From JAJAZB01 sp965249815 (GTDB lineage Bacteria > Bacteroidota > Bacteroidia > Cytophagales > Spirosomataceae), in NCBI GenBank assembly GCA_965249815.1, contig CBDFMV010000003.1, forward strand, positions 3,410,001 to 3,474,000: 64,000 nucleotides of DNA, read 5' to 3'. Shown here one piece after another: positions 50,873 to 60,076 of the stretch; position 1 is the stretch's first letter, and each line of letters begins with the position of its first letter. The position numbers were made by a program, and so were the translations under genes. Below the pieces are notes generated by a model that searched no databases, was not told the origin of the DNA, and was given only the letters and a program-made list of their open reading frames with translations.

Positions 50873-52396
50873 ATGCGGCACCTTCTTTTCTTGTCAGCAT
50901 TTTTGCTGGAAAGCTTCATTCTTTCAGCCCAGGAGCCTCTCTACCGAACGAGGCAGGTTTTTCTCGAAACGGGAACGTACCAATCATTTTCCGGTCCAAC
51001 TCCTTTCTGGTTGCGCACCAACCAGTACGGCACGGTGCCCCTGACTCCGTCCAACGGCACCGTGCGGGCCGGGCTGCGGGCCGATTACCGCTCGACGCGC
51101 AGCCAGCACAAACCCATTGACGTGGCCTACGGCGTTGAGGCAGTGCTCAACGCGCCCGGCGCGTCCTGGCAGGTAGTATTGCCCGAAGCCTACGCAAAAG
51201 TACGGTTTTGGCCCGTCGAACTCCAGGTCGGGCGACGGCGCGAGGTGTTCGGGCTGGTGGATACCTTGCTTACTTCGGGCAGTTACATCTGGTCGGGGAA
51301 TGCGCTGCCGATGCCGAAACTCCAACTGAGCATTCCCGAGTACTGGCCCGCGCGGTCGTTCATCGGCATCAAAGGCAATTTTGCCCACGGTTTTTTTGAA
51401 GCCAACCGGCCCTTTTCGCACGGAGTCCGGTTGCATCAGAAGTCGTTTTACGTGCGGCTAGGCAAGGCCGACTGGCCGGTGAAATTCCACGGCGGGTTCA
51501 ACCACCAGGTGCAGTGGGGCGGCACCTCGCCGTTTTACTCCAACAATGGTCAGTTGCCGAGTAACCTGGAAGCGTACTGGTACGTGGTAACGGCCAGGAG
51601 TGTAGAGGGCGATTCGCTTAAATTCGGGAACACGTTCGACGGCGGTAACCGAGTAGGCAACCACCTCGGCTCGATCGACCTGGCCCTCGAAATCACCCTC
51701 GCGGGTTCGTCGTTCCTGCTTTACCGCCAAAGCGTTTACGAAGACGGCTCGTTGTTTCGCCTCAGCAGCATCGCCGATGGGCTGAACGGCATCCGGTGGC
51801 AAAACAACAGCCGGGCCACGTTGGGCTTCCGGATTCAGCGCCTGACGCTCGAATACCTGTACACGATGAGCCAGGGCGGAGACGTTTTCAGCTATGATCC
51901 GAACCACCGGGGGCGCGACGACTACTTCAACCACAACCAGTTTCGCGAGGGGTGGTCGTACGGGGGACGGGGCATCGGGACGCCGTTCATTACCGCCAAC
52001 GGCGACCTGCGCGACGGGATTTTCCAATCGGGTGGTTTCACGAGCAACAACCGGGTTCGGGTGGCGCACCTCGGGGTGCTGGCGAGCGCTTCGCCGACGG
52101 TTCGTCTTGAAGGAAAAGTGTCGTATTCCTGGAACGCCGGCACGTACGACGTGCCGTTCAGGCCCGAGCGCACCCAGCTTTCGGCCTACCTCCGTTGCTC
52201 GGCCACTCTCGGCTTTCTCGACAACACCGAATTCAGCGGGGCCGTCGGCTACGACCGGGGTGAACTCCTGACCGACGCGCTCGGCGTAAACCTCCGCCTG
52301 CGCAAAACCTGGAGCAGTCGTCGTTACCAGTTGGTAAAGGCCGATGGTCCGAAACCCGAGGCCACCGTGCCCACGACGCTGGTGGGGAGGCAGTAG
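50873..52396 (+). CDS. Wzi-like capsule assembly outer membrane protein
   Basis: A 507-residue outer-membrane protein with a signal peptide (MRHLLFLSAFLLESFILSAQ) and a barrel of the Wzi type. Early conserved features are GTYQSFSGPTPFWLRTNQYG and LPEAYAKVRFWPVELQVGRR, followed by VDTLLTSGSYIWSGNALPMP and LSIPEYWP. Wzi in enteric bacteria binds capsule to the cell surface; Bacteroidota homologues are common near polysaccharide genes, though none lie here. The ATG at 50873 is preferred because it opens the signal peptide. It is divergent from the AraC-type regulator. Confidence 0.85.
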   Translation: MRHLLFLSAFLLESFILSAQEPLYRTRQVFLETGTYQSFSGPTPFWLRTNQYGTVPLTPSNGTVRAGLRADYRSTRSQHKPIDVAYGVEAVLNAPGASWQVVLPEAYAKVRFWPVELQVGRRREVFGLVDTLLTSGSYIWSGNALPMPKLQLSIPEYWPARSFIGIKGNFAHGFFEANRPFSHGVRLHQKSFYVRLGKADWPVKFHGGFNHQVQWGGTSPFYSNNGQLPSNLEAYWYVVTARSVEGDSLKFGNTFDGGNRVGNHLGSIDLALEITLAGSSFLLYRQSVYEDGSLFRLSSIADGLNGIRWQNNSRATLGFRIQRLTLEYLYTMSQGGDVFSYDPNHRGRDDYFNHNQFREGWSYGGRGIGTPFITANGDLRDGIFQSGGFTSNNRVRVAHLGVLASASPTVRLEGKVSYSWNAGTYDVPFRPERTQLSAYLRCSATLGFLDNTEFSGAVGYDRGELLTDALGVNLRLRKTWSSRRYQLVKADGPKPEATVPTTLVGRQ

Positions 52397-52435
52397 GCAT
52401 GTGAGTAAGGGCCAGCCATTGAAAATGGCCCCTTC

Positions 52436-53506
52436 CTACTTCAGGTACCGGAAATCTTCGTTGCCTTTCAGCGTCAGCAGCACGTCGTAGATGAGTTGAA
52501 TCACCTGTTCGACGTCGCGCTTGTGAACGGTCTCGACGGTGGTGTGCATGTACTTCAGCGGCAGCGATATCAGGGCCGAGGCCACGCCTTCGGCGGCGTA
52601 GGCGAACGCGTCGGTGTCGGTGCCGGTGGAACGGCTGACGGCCTGGCGCTGGAAGGCTATTTCCTTTTCTTTTGCTACGTCGATGATGAAATCGAGCACG
52701 TTGTTCTGCACCGCCGGGCCGTAGCACAGCACGGGTCCCGCGCCGCATTTGAGGTCGCCCTGCTCTTTTTTGTTGTACTTCGGCGACTGCGTGTCGTGGG
52801 TGACGTCGGTGCAGATGGCCAGGTTGGGCTGAAGGCGGCGGGCAATCATTTCAGCCCCGCGTAGGCCGATTTCTTCCTGCACCGCGTTGACCACGTAGAG
52901 CGTGTAGGGCAGTTTTACGCCGTTTTCCTTCAGCATCCGGGCTACTTCGGCAATCATGAAACCACCCATGCGGTTGTCGAGGGCGCGGCCCACGTAGTAG
53001 CGGTCGTTGAGCTCGGTCAGGCCGTCCTCAAACGTAATCACGCACCCGACGTGGATGCCTTTTTCCTCGACCTCCTTTTTGGTGTCGCAGCCGCAGTCGA
53101 TGAACAGGTCAGTTACTTTCGGTGCCTGATCCTTACCCGTTTCGCGGACGTGAATGGCGGGCCAGCCGAAAACCCCCTTCACCACACCCTGCCGCGTGTG
53201 GATGTTGACGCGCATCGACGGCGCAATCATCGCGTCGGAGCCGCCGTTGCGCCGCACGGTGAGGTAGCCGTCGTCGGAGATGTAGTTGACGAACCACGAA
53301 ATCTCGTCGGAGTGCGCCTCGATGACCACTTTGTAGGGCTGGCCGGGGTTGATGATTGCCACGGCGGTGCCGTACACGTCGACGAGGTAATCGTCGGAGT
53401 AGGGTTTGAGGTAGTCGAGCCAGAGGCGCTGGCCGGTGGCCTCGAAGCCGGTCGGCGAGGCGTTGTTGAGGTACGCGTAAAGAAATTGCTGGCTTTGTTC
53501 GGTCAT
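52436..53506 (-). CDS. M42-family metallopeptidase
   Basis: A 356-residue cytoplasmic dinuclear-metal aminopeptidase of the M42 (FrvX/TET) family. Metal ligands and catalytic residues are visible as EAHSDEISWF, GRALDNRMGG, NAVQEEIGLRGAE, TDVTHD and KYMHTTVETVHK. M42 enzymes form tetrahedral complexes that trim peptides. The ATG at 53506 follows a TTG two codons earlier; ATG is preferred. It is the last gene of a minus-strand run and lies 30 nt after aroA. Confidence 0.93.
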   Translation of the reverse strand: MTEQSQQFLYAYLNNASPTGFEATGQRLWLDYLKPYSDDYLVDVYGTAVAIINPGQPYKVVIEAHSDEISWFVNYISDDGYLTVRRNGGSDAMIAPSMRVNIHTRQGVVKGVFGWPAIHVRETGKDQAPKVTDLFIDCGCDTKKEVEEKGIHVGCVITFEDGLTELNDRYYVGRALDNRMGGFMIAEVARMLKENGVKLPYTLYVVNAVQEEIGLRGAEMIARRLQPNLAICTDVTHDTQSPKYNKKEQGDLKCGAGPVLCYGPAVQNNVLDFIIDVAKEKEIAFQRQAVSRSTGTDTDAFAYAAEGVASALISLPLKYMHTTVETVHKRDVEQVIQLIYDVLLTLKGNEDFRYLK

Positions 53507-53536
53507 TTTCAAGGTCGGAAAAATGGAAATACCAGT

Positions 53537-54850
53537 CTAAATCCGGGTGTCGATTGGCTGATTCATCGAAATTACGTTTCCCAAATCTTCCCAGAAACGC
53601 GGGTACGACTTGGCCACGACGCCGGGTTCGTCGATGACCACGTCCGTCAGCATGGCCAGCGGCGCGAAGGCCATCGCCATGCGGTGGTCGTCGTAGGTGT
53701 TGATTGAGAATGGAGCGGTCCGCCGCGCGGAATTGAGCATTGAGCGGTCCGCCGCGCGGAATTGAGCATTAAAAGGCCGCACTTCGTAGCGTTCCTTGGG
53801 CACGGTTTCCACCAAATCGCCGCCGAATTTCCGGAGTTCCGTTTGCAGGGCAAAAACCCGGTCAGTTTCTTTCACTTTCAAGCTTTCGAGGCCTGTCAAC
53901 TGCGCCGGTACGCCCAGCGCCGCGCACACGACGGCCACGGTCTGGGCCAGATCGGGGCAGTCGGTGAAATCGTGTTCAAAATGCGTCTCCGGGGCGATTT
54001 TCGTCAACCTGAACCCCCGCCCGGTGTACGTTGAACGCACGCCGAGGTGCGCCATGATATCCACGATGACGTGGTCGCCCTGCAAGGAGGTATTCTTCAA
54101 CCCCAGCAATTCCACCGCCGAGCCTTCCGGCCCCAACGCCACGAGTGCAAACCAGTAACTCGCTCCCGACCAGTCGTTTTCCACGGCAAATTCGACCGGC
54201 TGGTACCTCCCGGCGGGCACGGTCAGCGTGTTTTTTGACCAATCCGCGTCGGTTTTCACGCCGAAGGTCGCCATTTGCTGGAGGGTCATTTCCACGTAGG
54301 GCCGCGAACCGAGGTCGCCGGTCAGTTCGAGCGTCAGACCGTCGGGCAGGGTGGGGGCCACCATCAGCAGGGCCGAAATAAACTGGCTGCTCACGTCGCC
54401 GCGAATTCGCAGGTGCTTCTGCCCGGAATACGCGAAGCCATTGAGTTTCAGCGGCGGGTAGCCTTCGTTTTCAACGCACTGAATCGCTGCGCCGAGCGTA
54501 CGCAGCGCGTCCACCAGAATTCCGATGGGCCGTTCGCACATCCGGGGGGTGCCGGTGAGGGTTTTTTGCTGGCCCGTCACGGCAAAGTAGGCCGTGAGAA
54601 AGCGCATCGTCGTGCCGGCGTCGAGCACGTCGGCCACCGCATCGGGCGAGGCCAGTAGGCGGAGCATCGTCTGGGTGTCGCGGGCTTCCGACAAGTTGGA
54701 AAGCGTGGCCCGGTTGCCGGAGAGGGCGTTCAGAATCAGCGCCCGGTTCGACTCGGATTTGGAAGCGGGAAGCTGGATTTGAACCCGGAACGGCTGGGTG
54801 ACGCGGTGAAGCAGCAGGTTTTTCAACAGAAGAAAGAGGAATTGAACCAC
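53537..54850 (-). CDS. aroA: 3-phosphoshikimate 1-carboxyvinyltransferase (EPSP synthase) with repeat insertion
   Basis: A 437-residue shikimate-pathway enzyme joining shikimate 3-phosphate and phosphoenolpyruvate. Motifs are LPASKSESNRALIL, DAGTTMRFLTAYFA, GDVSSQFISALLM, SLKVKETDRVFAL and TYDDHRMAMAFAPLA. Right before the last motif, residues near 361-382 are encoded by a 29-nt tandem repeat and are not part of the normal enzyme. Removing 51 nt would restore a normal join (NAQF to SINTYDDH). The insertion keeps the frame and lies near the active-site loop, so activity may be retained or reduced. The GTG start is uncertain; no ATG fits. Confidence 0.93.
   Translation of the reverse strand: MVQFLFLLLKNLLLHRVTQPFRVQIQLPASKSESNRALILNALSGNRATLSNLSEARDTQTMLRLLASPDAVADVLDAGTTMRFLTAYFAVTGQQKTLTGTPRMCERPIGILVDALRTLGAAIQCVENEGYPPLKLNGFAYSGQKHLRIRGDVSSQFISALLMVAPTLPDGLTLELTGDLGSRPYVEMTLQQMATFGVKTDADWSKNTLTVPAGRYQPVEFAVENDWSGASYWFALVALGPEGSAVELLGLKNTSLQGDHVIVDIMAHLGVRSTYTGRGFRLTKIAPETHFEHDFTDCPDLAQTVAVVCAALGVPAQLTGLESLKVKETDRVFALQTELRKFGGDLVETVPKERYEVRPFNAQFRAADRSMLNSARRTAPFSINTYDDHRMAMAFAPLAMLTDVVIDEPGVVAKSYPRFWEDLGNVISMNQPIDTRI
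53713..53770. repeat. Perfect 29-nt tandem repeat (two units) inside aroA
   Basis: Units 53713-53741 and 53742-53770 are identical and adjacent. Each has a GC-rich core with GCGGTCCGCC and CCGCGCGG dyads. Because 29 is not a multiple of three, the two units are translated in different frames (NAQFRAADR and MLNSARRTA), yet the whole insert stays open. A partial third unit may lie at the boundary. Confidence 0.95.
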
Positions 54851-54910
54851 AAAAATGAATCGTGATTCAACGAATTCAAAGATTTTTTGAATACCGTTTT
54901 GGAGCGGAAT

Positions 54911-55531
54911 TCAATACGTCCGTAGCACCCGCAGCCGTCTGCGCCCGTCGGGGTTGAGGCGGTGCACCTGAAACGTGAGTTTATAGCCCAGAATCCCCAG
55001 GCCGAACAGCGTCCCCGTGACGAGGGCCGTGCCCGGCGTGACGCTCACGCCCTCGCCGCGCCGGAGCTGGTTGCCGGGGTGAAACACGTCGGCAACAAAG
55101 TAAATCAGCCCGGCGACCGGAAACAGAATCATGCCTTCACTCAGAAACGGCACCCGGCGGGTAGTGTACACGCGGTTCACGTCGGCGAGGCGAAAGGTCA
55201 GCGTTTCGCCCCGCTGGGTGACGGGGTTTTCGACCAGAAAATAAAAAGCGCTGTCGCCCACGGTCTGAACGACGTCGTTGTACCGCTGCCGGTCGGTGCG
55301 CAGGCGGAATTTGATGCGGTCGCCGGGGAAAAAGCGCACCCGCCCCCCCGGGTGATCGAGGGCCAGATAGCGCACCGATTCGCCCGCCAGCAAGGCCCGG
55401 CTTTGGTTGGGGCTGCGCTGCTGGAGAATCTCTTCGACGGTGCGCTGGGGTGTATCCCGAATGGGGGTGTCCTGGGCCGAAGCGGGGGCGGCGAGCAGGA
55501 AAAAACCGAATAGTAACGCGTGAGTTTTCAT
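54911..55531 (-). CDS. Hypothetical exported protein with two membrane segments
   Basis: A 206-residue protein with a signal peptide (MKTHALLFGFFLLAAPASAQ), a mature N-terminal domain (about 50-130; GDRIKFRLRTDRQRYNDVVQ, FYFLVENPVTQRGETLTFRL) and two hydrophobic segments (MILFPVAGLIYFVADVF and TALVTGTLFGLGILGYKLTF). The tail is basic (PDGRRRLRVLRTY). I know no named family for it. It lies between DUF502 and aroA in a minus-strand run with gaps of 13 and 60 nt, suggesting shared transcription rather than shared function. Confidence 0.7.
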   Translation of the reverse strand: MKTHALLFGFFLLAAPASAQDTPIRDTPQRTVEEILQQRSPNQSRALLAGESVRYLALDHPGGRVRFFPGDRIKFRLRTDRQRYNDVVQTVGDSAFYFLVENPVTQRGETLTFRLADVNRVYTTRRVPFLSEGMILFPVAGLIYFVADVFHPGNQLRRGEGVSVTPGTALVTGTLFGLGILGYKLTFQVHRLNPDGRRRLRVLRTY

Positions 55532-55544
55532 GGAAAACAACAAA

Positions 55545-56105
55545 TCAATGCTGCGACACACCACCGGATACGATAAATTTCATCACCTCGGTGGTGGGCG
55601 CGTCGAGGGGCGTCACCAGCGCCGCCGGAACGATGAACAAATCGCCCGCGAAGGCGTACGACTGCGGCAGGTACACAGCCACGACGCCTTCGAGGCGAAG
55701 ACTACTCAGGTCGGTCTGGGTAACGAAGCCGAGGCGCTGAAGGTCGGTATTCGTTCCCAGTTTTACCAAAACGGGCTGGTTGAATTTTTTCTTGTCGCCC
55801 ACGAAGGCCGACACGAGGTCTTTCAGCGACGAATAAATAATCCGCACCAGCGGCAGCGTGTTGATAAACTGCTCGAACACCCGGAACACCGGCACGGCAA
55901 TGAACGTGGAACCCACGAACCCCACGCCGACCACGACGGCCAGCGCCACCACCAGCCCGGAGCCAGGAAAGTAAAAATAAAACTGGCTGTCGAGCCAGTC
56001 GAGCAGGCCGTAAATGATGTAGCCGGTGAAGTAAACCGGCGTGAGCAGCAACAGGCCGCGCACGAGGTAACTGACGACGCGGCCGGTGAGGGATTTGAAG
56101 GTCAT
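55545..56105 (-). CDS. DUF502 membrane protein
   Basis: A 186-residue protein of the DUF502 family, found in many bacteria and in plants. Two N-terminal helices (VSYLVRGLLLLTPVYFTGYI and GSGLVVALAVVVGVGFVGST) are followed by the conserved PLVRIIYSSLKDLVSAFVGD and a soluble domain with LEGVVAVYLPQSYAFAGDLF. Function is not established. The start at 56105 (MTFKSLTGRVV) gives the expected N-terminus. It precedes the hypothetical exported gene by 13 nt. Confidence 0.9.
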   Translation of the reverse strand: MTFKSLTGRVVSYLVRGLLLLTPVYFTGYIIYGLLDWLDSQFYFYFPGSGLVVALAVVVGVGFVGSTFIAVPVFRVFEQFINTLPLVRIIYSSLKDLVSAFVGDKKKFNQPVLVKLGTNTDLQRLGFVTQTDLSSLRLEGVVAVYLPQSYAFAGDLFIVPAALVTPLDAPTTEVMKFIVSGGVSQH

Positions 56106-56180
56106 GGGAGGAGAGGTGGGTTGGTGGTTCGTGCGTTTTGCCAACGACACACCACAAACTACGAGCCGAACCGTCGAAGT

Positions 56181-57788
56181 TCAAAGTCCCACCACCGGCT
56201 TGCCTTTCGGGTGGCGGACAGTGTAGCGAAAGTCGAGCGTGCGGCTTTCGCCGGGTTTGAGCGCCAACTGCCAGCGGAGGCGGCCCGTGGCTTCGTCGCG
56301 CTCGGCACCGGGGGCCTGCACGTCGTCCACGGTGATTTGGTTGTTGCGCGAAAGCGGCACCTGGTCGTCCACGGTCAGGTCCACGGGTTCGGGTTTGGTA
56401 TTGCGCACCGTGATGCGGTAAGCGCGGGTTTCGCGCTCACCGGAACCCGACCGGGCGGCTTCGCTGCGCACGTCTTCGAGCTTGACGAGCACCCGGCGGT
56501 CGCGGCCCAGGGAAATGCGCAGCGTGTCGTCGGGGTTTTGCGGATTCAGTTCGGTGTTGCCCACGTACGTTCCTTCAAAAAACACGCTGGCCCGCCCCCG
56601 CAGCAGGTTGAGTTTTTCCCAGCCATTCAATTCGGCTTGTAAAAAGGCGGCGGCTTCGCGTTTCGGAATGGCCAGGTGGCGGTAGCGGGCGGGCAGTTCA
56701 AAACGCTGAATGTCAACGACCTTCGCGTTGTCACCCGATGGAATCGTGTACGGCACCGGGATTTCAAACGAGACCGTCAGGGCGTTGTCGCCGACCTGCA
56801 CGTCGTCGGCTACCTGCCGAACCCGTCCGAAGCTGGCCGCTCGTTCCTCGTCCGTCTGGCCCGAGTAATCGCCCCGCTTGCTTTGCTGCGCCGGGGCCAT
56901 CACGGGCATGGGCCGGGGCTGGTAAAAATCGACGAAGCGCGGGTCAAGTTCGGGCGCCTCGCCACTCAGCGACGGATTGGCCGACGACAGGGTCAGGCGG
57001 ATGTTTTCCCATTCCAAGCCCGTATTCTGCACCACGCTGGCGCGGTACACGAGCTGAATCGGGCCGGTACCCGCCGCGCGCAGATCGTAGGTAGGCGTCC
57101 AACTGGCGTCGAGCGCGACGTAATTCAATTCGAGTTCCACCGGCGTGCGGCGCGGCGACTGCACCGTCACGCGCAATTCGCCCGTGGGCTGGGCACGACG
57201 CTGGCCGAGGGCGTTGAGTTGGTTTTGAATGCGGTTGATCCGCTCCGTCACGGGGACTTGCCGTTCCGAATTGGCCCGAAGCTGGGCGTTGATGTCGGTG
57301 ATCCGGCGGCGGAAGTAGGCGGTGAGTTGCTCGATTTTCTCGATGGTCGCGCCACCCTGCGGCCCGCCCACCTGCCGGTTGGCGAGGAGCAGGTCTTTTT
57401 CCTGCTGAATCACGTCGCGGGCCGAGGCGAGGTCGGCAAGTTGGTCTTTGTAGATTTTCAGCGAATCCTCCAAGCGGCGCACCACGGGCGATTTGGGCGG
57501 GTTTTGCAGGAAATTCTGGTTGAAGCTCACGCCCTGGATCACTACGTCGCCCTTGCCCGAAAGCTGGATGCTCTGCGGGTCGAGCTGGTCGGCGATGTGG
57601 TCAATGATCAACTCGGTCGTGCCCGCCTCGACGGTGGTTTTTACGGTCGAAAAAAGCTGGGCGCGGTTGGCGAATACCGTGGCGTGGGTGAGCCGGGCGA
57701 CGGCGTGGGGCACCTGCGCGCTGGTTTTTTGGCAAAAAAGGGCCGCAACTGCCAGCAGAACGAGGCACGCGTAAACAGGAATTTTCAT
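56181..57788 (-). CDS. DUF4139/DUF4140 exported protein (mucoidy-inhibitor-like)
   Basis: A 535-residue exported protein. A signal peptide (MKIPVYACLVLLAVAALFC) leads into a DUF4140 domain (LTHATVFANRAQLFSTVKTT, ELIIDHIADQLDPQSIQLSG), a helical coiled-coil region (about 90-185; SLKIYKDQLADLASARDVIQ) and a DUF4139 domain (ASWTPTYDLRA, LSSANPSLSGEAPELDPRF, then AYRITVRNTKPEPVDLTVDD). The family is annotated as mucoidy inhibitor A in some genomes, but the mechanism is unknown. It heads the minus-strand run and is divergent from the Ldh-type gene. The ATG at 57788 gives the signal peptide; longer frames overlap that gene. Confidence 0.88.
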   Translation of the reverse strand: MKIPVYACLVLLAVAALFCQKTSAQVPHAVARLTHATVFANRAQLFSTVKTTVEAGTTELIIDHIADQLDPQSIQLSGKGDVVIQGVSFNQNFLQNPPKSPVVRRLEDSLKIYKDQLADLASARDVIQQEKDLLLANRQVGGPQGGATIEKIEQLTAYFRRRITDINAQLRANSERQVPVTERINRIQNQLNALGQRRAQPTGELRVTVQSPRRTPVELELNYVALDASWTPTYDLRAAGTGPIQLVYRASVVQNTGLEWENIRLTLSSANPSLSGEAPELDPRFVDFYQPRPMPVMAPAQQSKRGDYSGQTDEERAASFGRVRQVADDVQVGDNALTVSFEIPVPYTIPSGDNAKVVDIQRFELPARYRHLAIPKREAAAFLQAELNGWEKLNLLRGRASVFFEGTYVGNTELNPQNPDDTLRISLGRDRRVLVKLEDVRSEAARSGSGERETRAYRITVRNTKPEPVDLTVDDQVPLSRNNQITVDDVQAPGAERDEATGRLRWQLALKPGESRTLDFRYTVRHPKGKPVVGL

Positions 57789-57915
57789 GGCAAAACGGCG
57801 AAGGAGTATACGGTGAATAAACGGCTTTTTGGCGGACGGGCGTCTTTCCGGCGGCGTTTTTGTAGTTTTGCGCCGAAATGGATTCCTCCAGCGGACGAAG
57901 TCATTTCGGCTATTC

Positions 57916-59016
57916 ATGACTCGTTTTTCTCCCGAAATCCTCCTCCACTTCGTCCAGCGCGTGTTTGAAGCGATGGGCTGTCCGCCCGCCGACGCGGCTC
58001 TGGCCGCCGACGTGCTCGTCAGCGCCGACCTGCGCGGGGTTGATTCGCACGGCGTAGCGCGGCTGCCGGGGTACGTCCGCCTGAGTGAGTTGGGCCGGTT
58101 GAACCCGACACCGAACCTTCGGATTTTGCACGAAACCCCCTCGACCGCCGTCCTCGACGGCGACGCAGGCCTGGGCCTTGTGGTGGCCCCGCACGCCATG
58201 CGCATCGCCGTCGAAAAAGCCAAAATGGCGGGTACGGGCTGGGTCGCGGTGCAGAATTCCAACCACTTCGGCATTTGCGGTTACCACGCGCTGCGGGCCG
58301 TCGAGTACGAGTGCATCGGCTGGGTGATGACCCACGCCGGGCCACTGGTGACGCCCACGTTTTCGAAGGAACGCCTGCTCGGCACCAATCCGATTTGCGT
58401 GGCCATTCCGGCGGGCGAGGAGCCGCCCTTCGTCGCCGATTTTGCCACGACGACCGCCGCCTACGGCAAACTCGAAAATCTGCAACGCAAAAATCAACCC
58501 GCGCCCACCGGCTGGGTGCAGGACCGCGATGGCCAACCGACCACCGACGCCAACGCCGTGCGGGAGGGCGGCGCACTGCTTCCGCTGGGCGGCGACCGCG
58601 AGCACGGCAGTCACAAAGGCTACGGCCTGGGTGCCGTCGTGGATATTTTGTCGGGGGTGTTGTCGGGGGCCAATTACGGGCCGTGGGTGCCGCCCTTTGC
58701 CACGGCGGGGTTCATGAACGCCAACGAGGGCGTCGGGCGTGGCACCGGGCACTTCGTCGGGGCCATGCGCGTGGATGCGTTCCGGCCCGCCGCCGAGTTC
58801 AAAACCCACATGGACACCTGGATTCGCCGCTTCCGTGCCGCCGAGGCCATCGAGGGGGAGCGCGTACTCGTGCCCGGCGACCCCGAACGCGAAACCGAAG
58901 CCCGGTTGCGGCGCGAAGGCATCCCGCTGCTCGACCCGGTGGTGGAAAGCCTGCGGGAAGTGGGGGCACGATTTAACCTGAAATTAGGAATTACTACGTC
59001 TTCGTTCGCATTGTGA
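57916..59016 (+). CDS. Ldh-family NAD(P)-dependent oxidoreductase (malate/L-lactate dehydrogenase type)
   Basis: A 366-residue oxidoreductase of the MDH2/YlbC group, which reduces 2-oxoacids with NAD(P)H using a fold unlike classical lactate dehydrogenases. Motifs are SADLRGVDSHGVARLPGYV with the catalytic His, NSNHFGICGYHA, the nucleotide-linked GTNPICVAIPAGE, FVADFATTTAAYGK and GSHKGYGLGAVVDILSG. Substrate could be malate, ureidoglycolate or a sugar acid. A TAGTTTTG box at 57863-57870 is the likely -7 element. MltG starts 19 nt downstream. Confidence 0.93.
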   Translation: MTRFSPEILLHFVQRVFEAMGCPPADAALAADVLVSADLRGVDSHGVARLPGYVRLSELGRLNPTPNLRILHETPSTAVLDGDAGLGLVVAPHAMRIAVEKAKMAGTGWVAVQNSNHFGICGYHALRAVEYECIGWVMTHAGPLVTPTFSKERLLGTNPICVAIPAGEEPPFVADFATTTAAYGKLENLQRKNQPAPTGWVQDRDGQPTTDANAVREGGALLPLGGDREHGSHKGYGLGAVVDILSGVLSGANYGPWVPPFATAGFMNANEGVGRGTGHFVGAMRVDAFRPAAEFKTHMDTWIRRFRAAEAIEGERVLVPGDPERETEARLRREGIPLLDPVVESLREVGARFNLKLGITTSSFAL

Positions 59017-59035
59017 CTACCATCGACTGATCTTC

Positions 59036-60076
59036 ATGTTTCAACGAAAAAACCTTTGGAAAACCATGGTGCTGATTCTGGCGCTGCTGATCATTTCGTT
59101 TTCCTACTACGCCTGGCAGATTTTCCGGACGCCCAACCTCAACACGGAGTCGGACGAGGATTTTTACCTGCTCATTCCGACCGGGGCCACGTACCAGCGC
59201 GTGCTCGATTCGCTCAATCACCACAAACTCATCAACGACCAGACCTCGTTCCGCTTTCTGGCCAAACTGATGAAGTACCCCGAACTGGTGAAAGCCGGGC
59301 GTTACCGCCTCCAGCCCGACCTGGGCAACTACGACGCGATAAAATTGCTCCGGGCGGGCAACCAGACGCCCGTGCGGCTGACCTTCAACAACATCCGCCT
59401 CAAGAGCGATTTGGTCCACAAAGTCGGCACGAAGTTCGAGTTCGACTCAGTGCGTTTTGCCCACATGCTCGACGACCCCAAAACGGCGCAGTTTTACGGC
59501 TTCACGCCCCAGACGATTCTGGCGATGTTCATTCCCAACACCTACGAGGTGTTCTGGACGACGCCCGCCGACAAACTGCTGGGCCGGATGAAAACCGAGT
59601 ACGACAACTTCTGGAACCCCGTCCGGCGCGAACAGGCCAGCAAACTGAACCTGTCGCCGGTGGAGGTGTCGGTGCTGGCCTCCATCGTGGAAGCCGAAAC
59701 GAAAAGTGCGGCCGAAAAGCCGCGCGTGGCGGGGGTGTACCTCAATCGATTGCGCGCCAGCATGCCGCTGCAAGCCGACCCGACGGTGATTTACGCCATC
59801 GGCGATTTCGGCATCAAACGCCTGCTCCGGCGGCAAATGATGTTCGATTCACCTTACAACACCTACGTCCACACCGGCCTGCCGCCCGGCCCCATCAACC
59901 TGCCCGACCCGCGCTCGATCGACGCCGTCCTCAACGCCGAATCGCACCAGTACCTGTACTTTTGCGCCAGCCCCGACCTCAACGGCACGCATTTGTTTGC
60001 CACCAATTTTACTGACCACATGGCCAACGCCCGCCTCTACCAGCAGGCGCTGGACCGGTTGGGAATCAAGAAGTAG
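59036..60076 (+). CDS. mltG: Endolytic transglycosylase MltG
   Basis: A 346-residue inner-membrane enzyme that cuts nascent glycan strands and helps set peptidoglycan chain length. One N-terminal membrane helix (TMVLILALLIISFSYYAWQI) precedes a LysM-like domain and the YceG/MltG catalytic domain. The catalytic Glu lies in LASIVEAETKSAAEKPRVAG, followed by VYLNRLRASMPLQADPTVIY, and the end carries YNTYVHTGLPPGPINLPDPR and SHQYLYFCASPDLNGTH. Length is normal. An inverted repeat fills the gap to the thioesterase gene. Confidence 0.96.
   Translation: MFQRKNLWKTMVLILALLIISFSYYAWQIFRTPNLNTESDEDFYLLIPTGATYQRVLDSLNHHKLINDQTSFRFLAKLMKYPELVKAGRYRLQPDLGNYDAIKLLRAGNQTPVRLTFNNIRLKSDLVHKVGTKFEFDSVRFAHMLDDPKTAQFYGFTPQTILAMFIPNTYEVFWTTPADKLLGRMKTEYDNFWNPVRREQASKLNLSPVEVSVLASIVEAETKSAAEKPRVAGVYLNRLRASMPLQADPTVIYAIGDFGIKRLLRRQMMFDSPYNTYVHTGLPPGPINLPDPRSIDAVLNAESHQYLYFCASPDLNGTHLFATNFTDHMANARLYQQALDRLGIKK

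Noticed and set aside
53713..53770. 29-nt repeat considered as a CRISPR repeat
   Set aside because: The units are directly adjacent with no spacers, only two are present, they lie inside aroA, and no cas gene is in the window.
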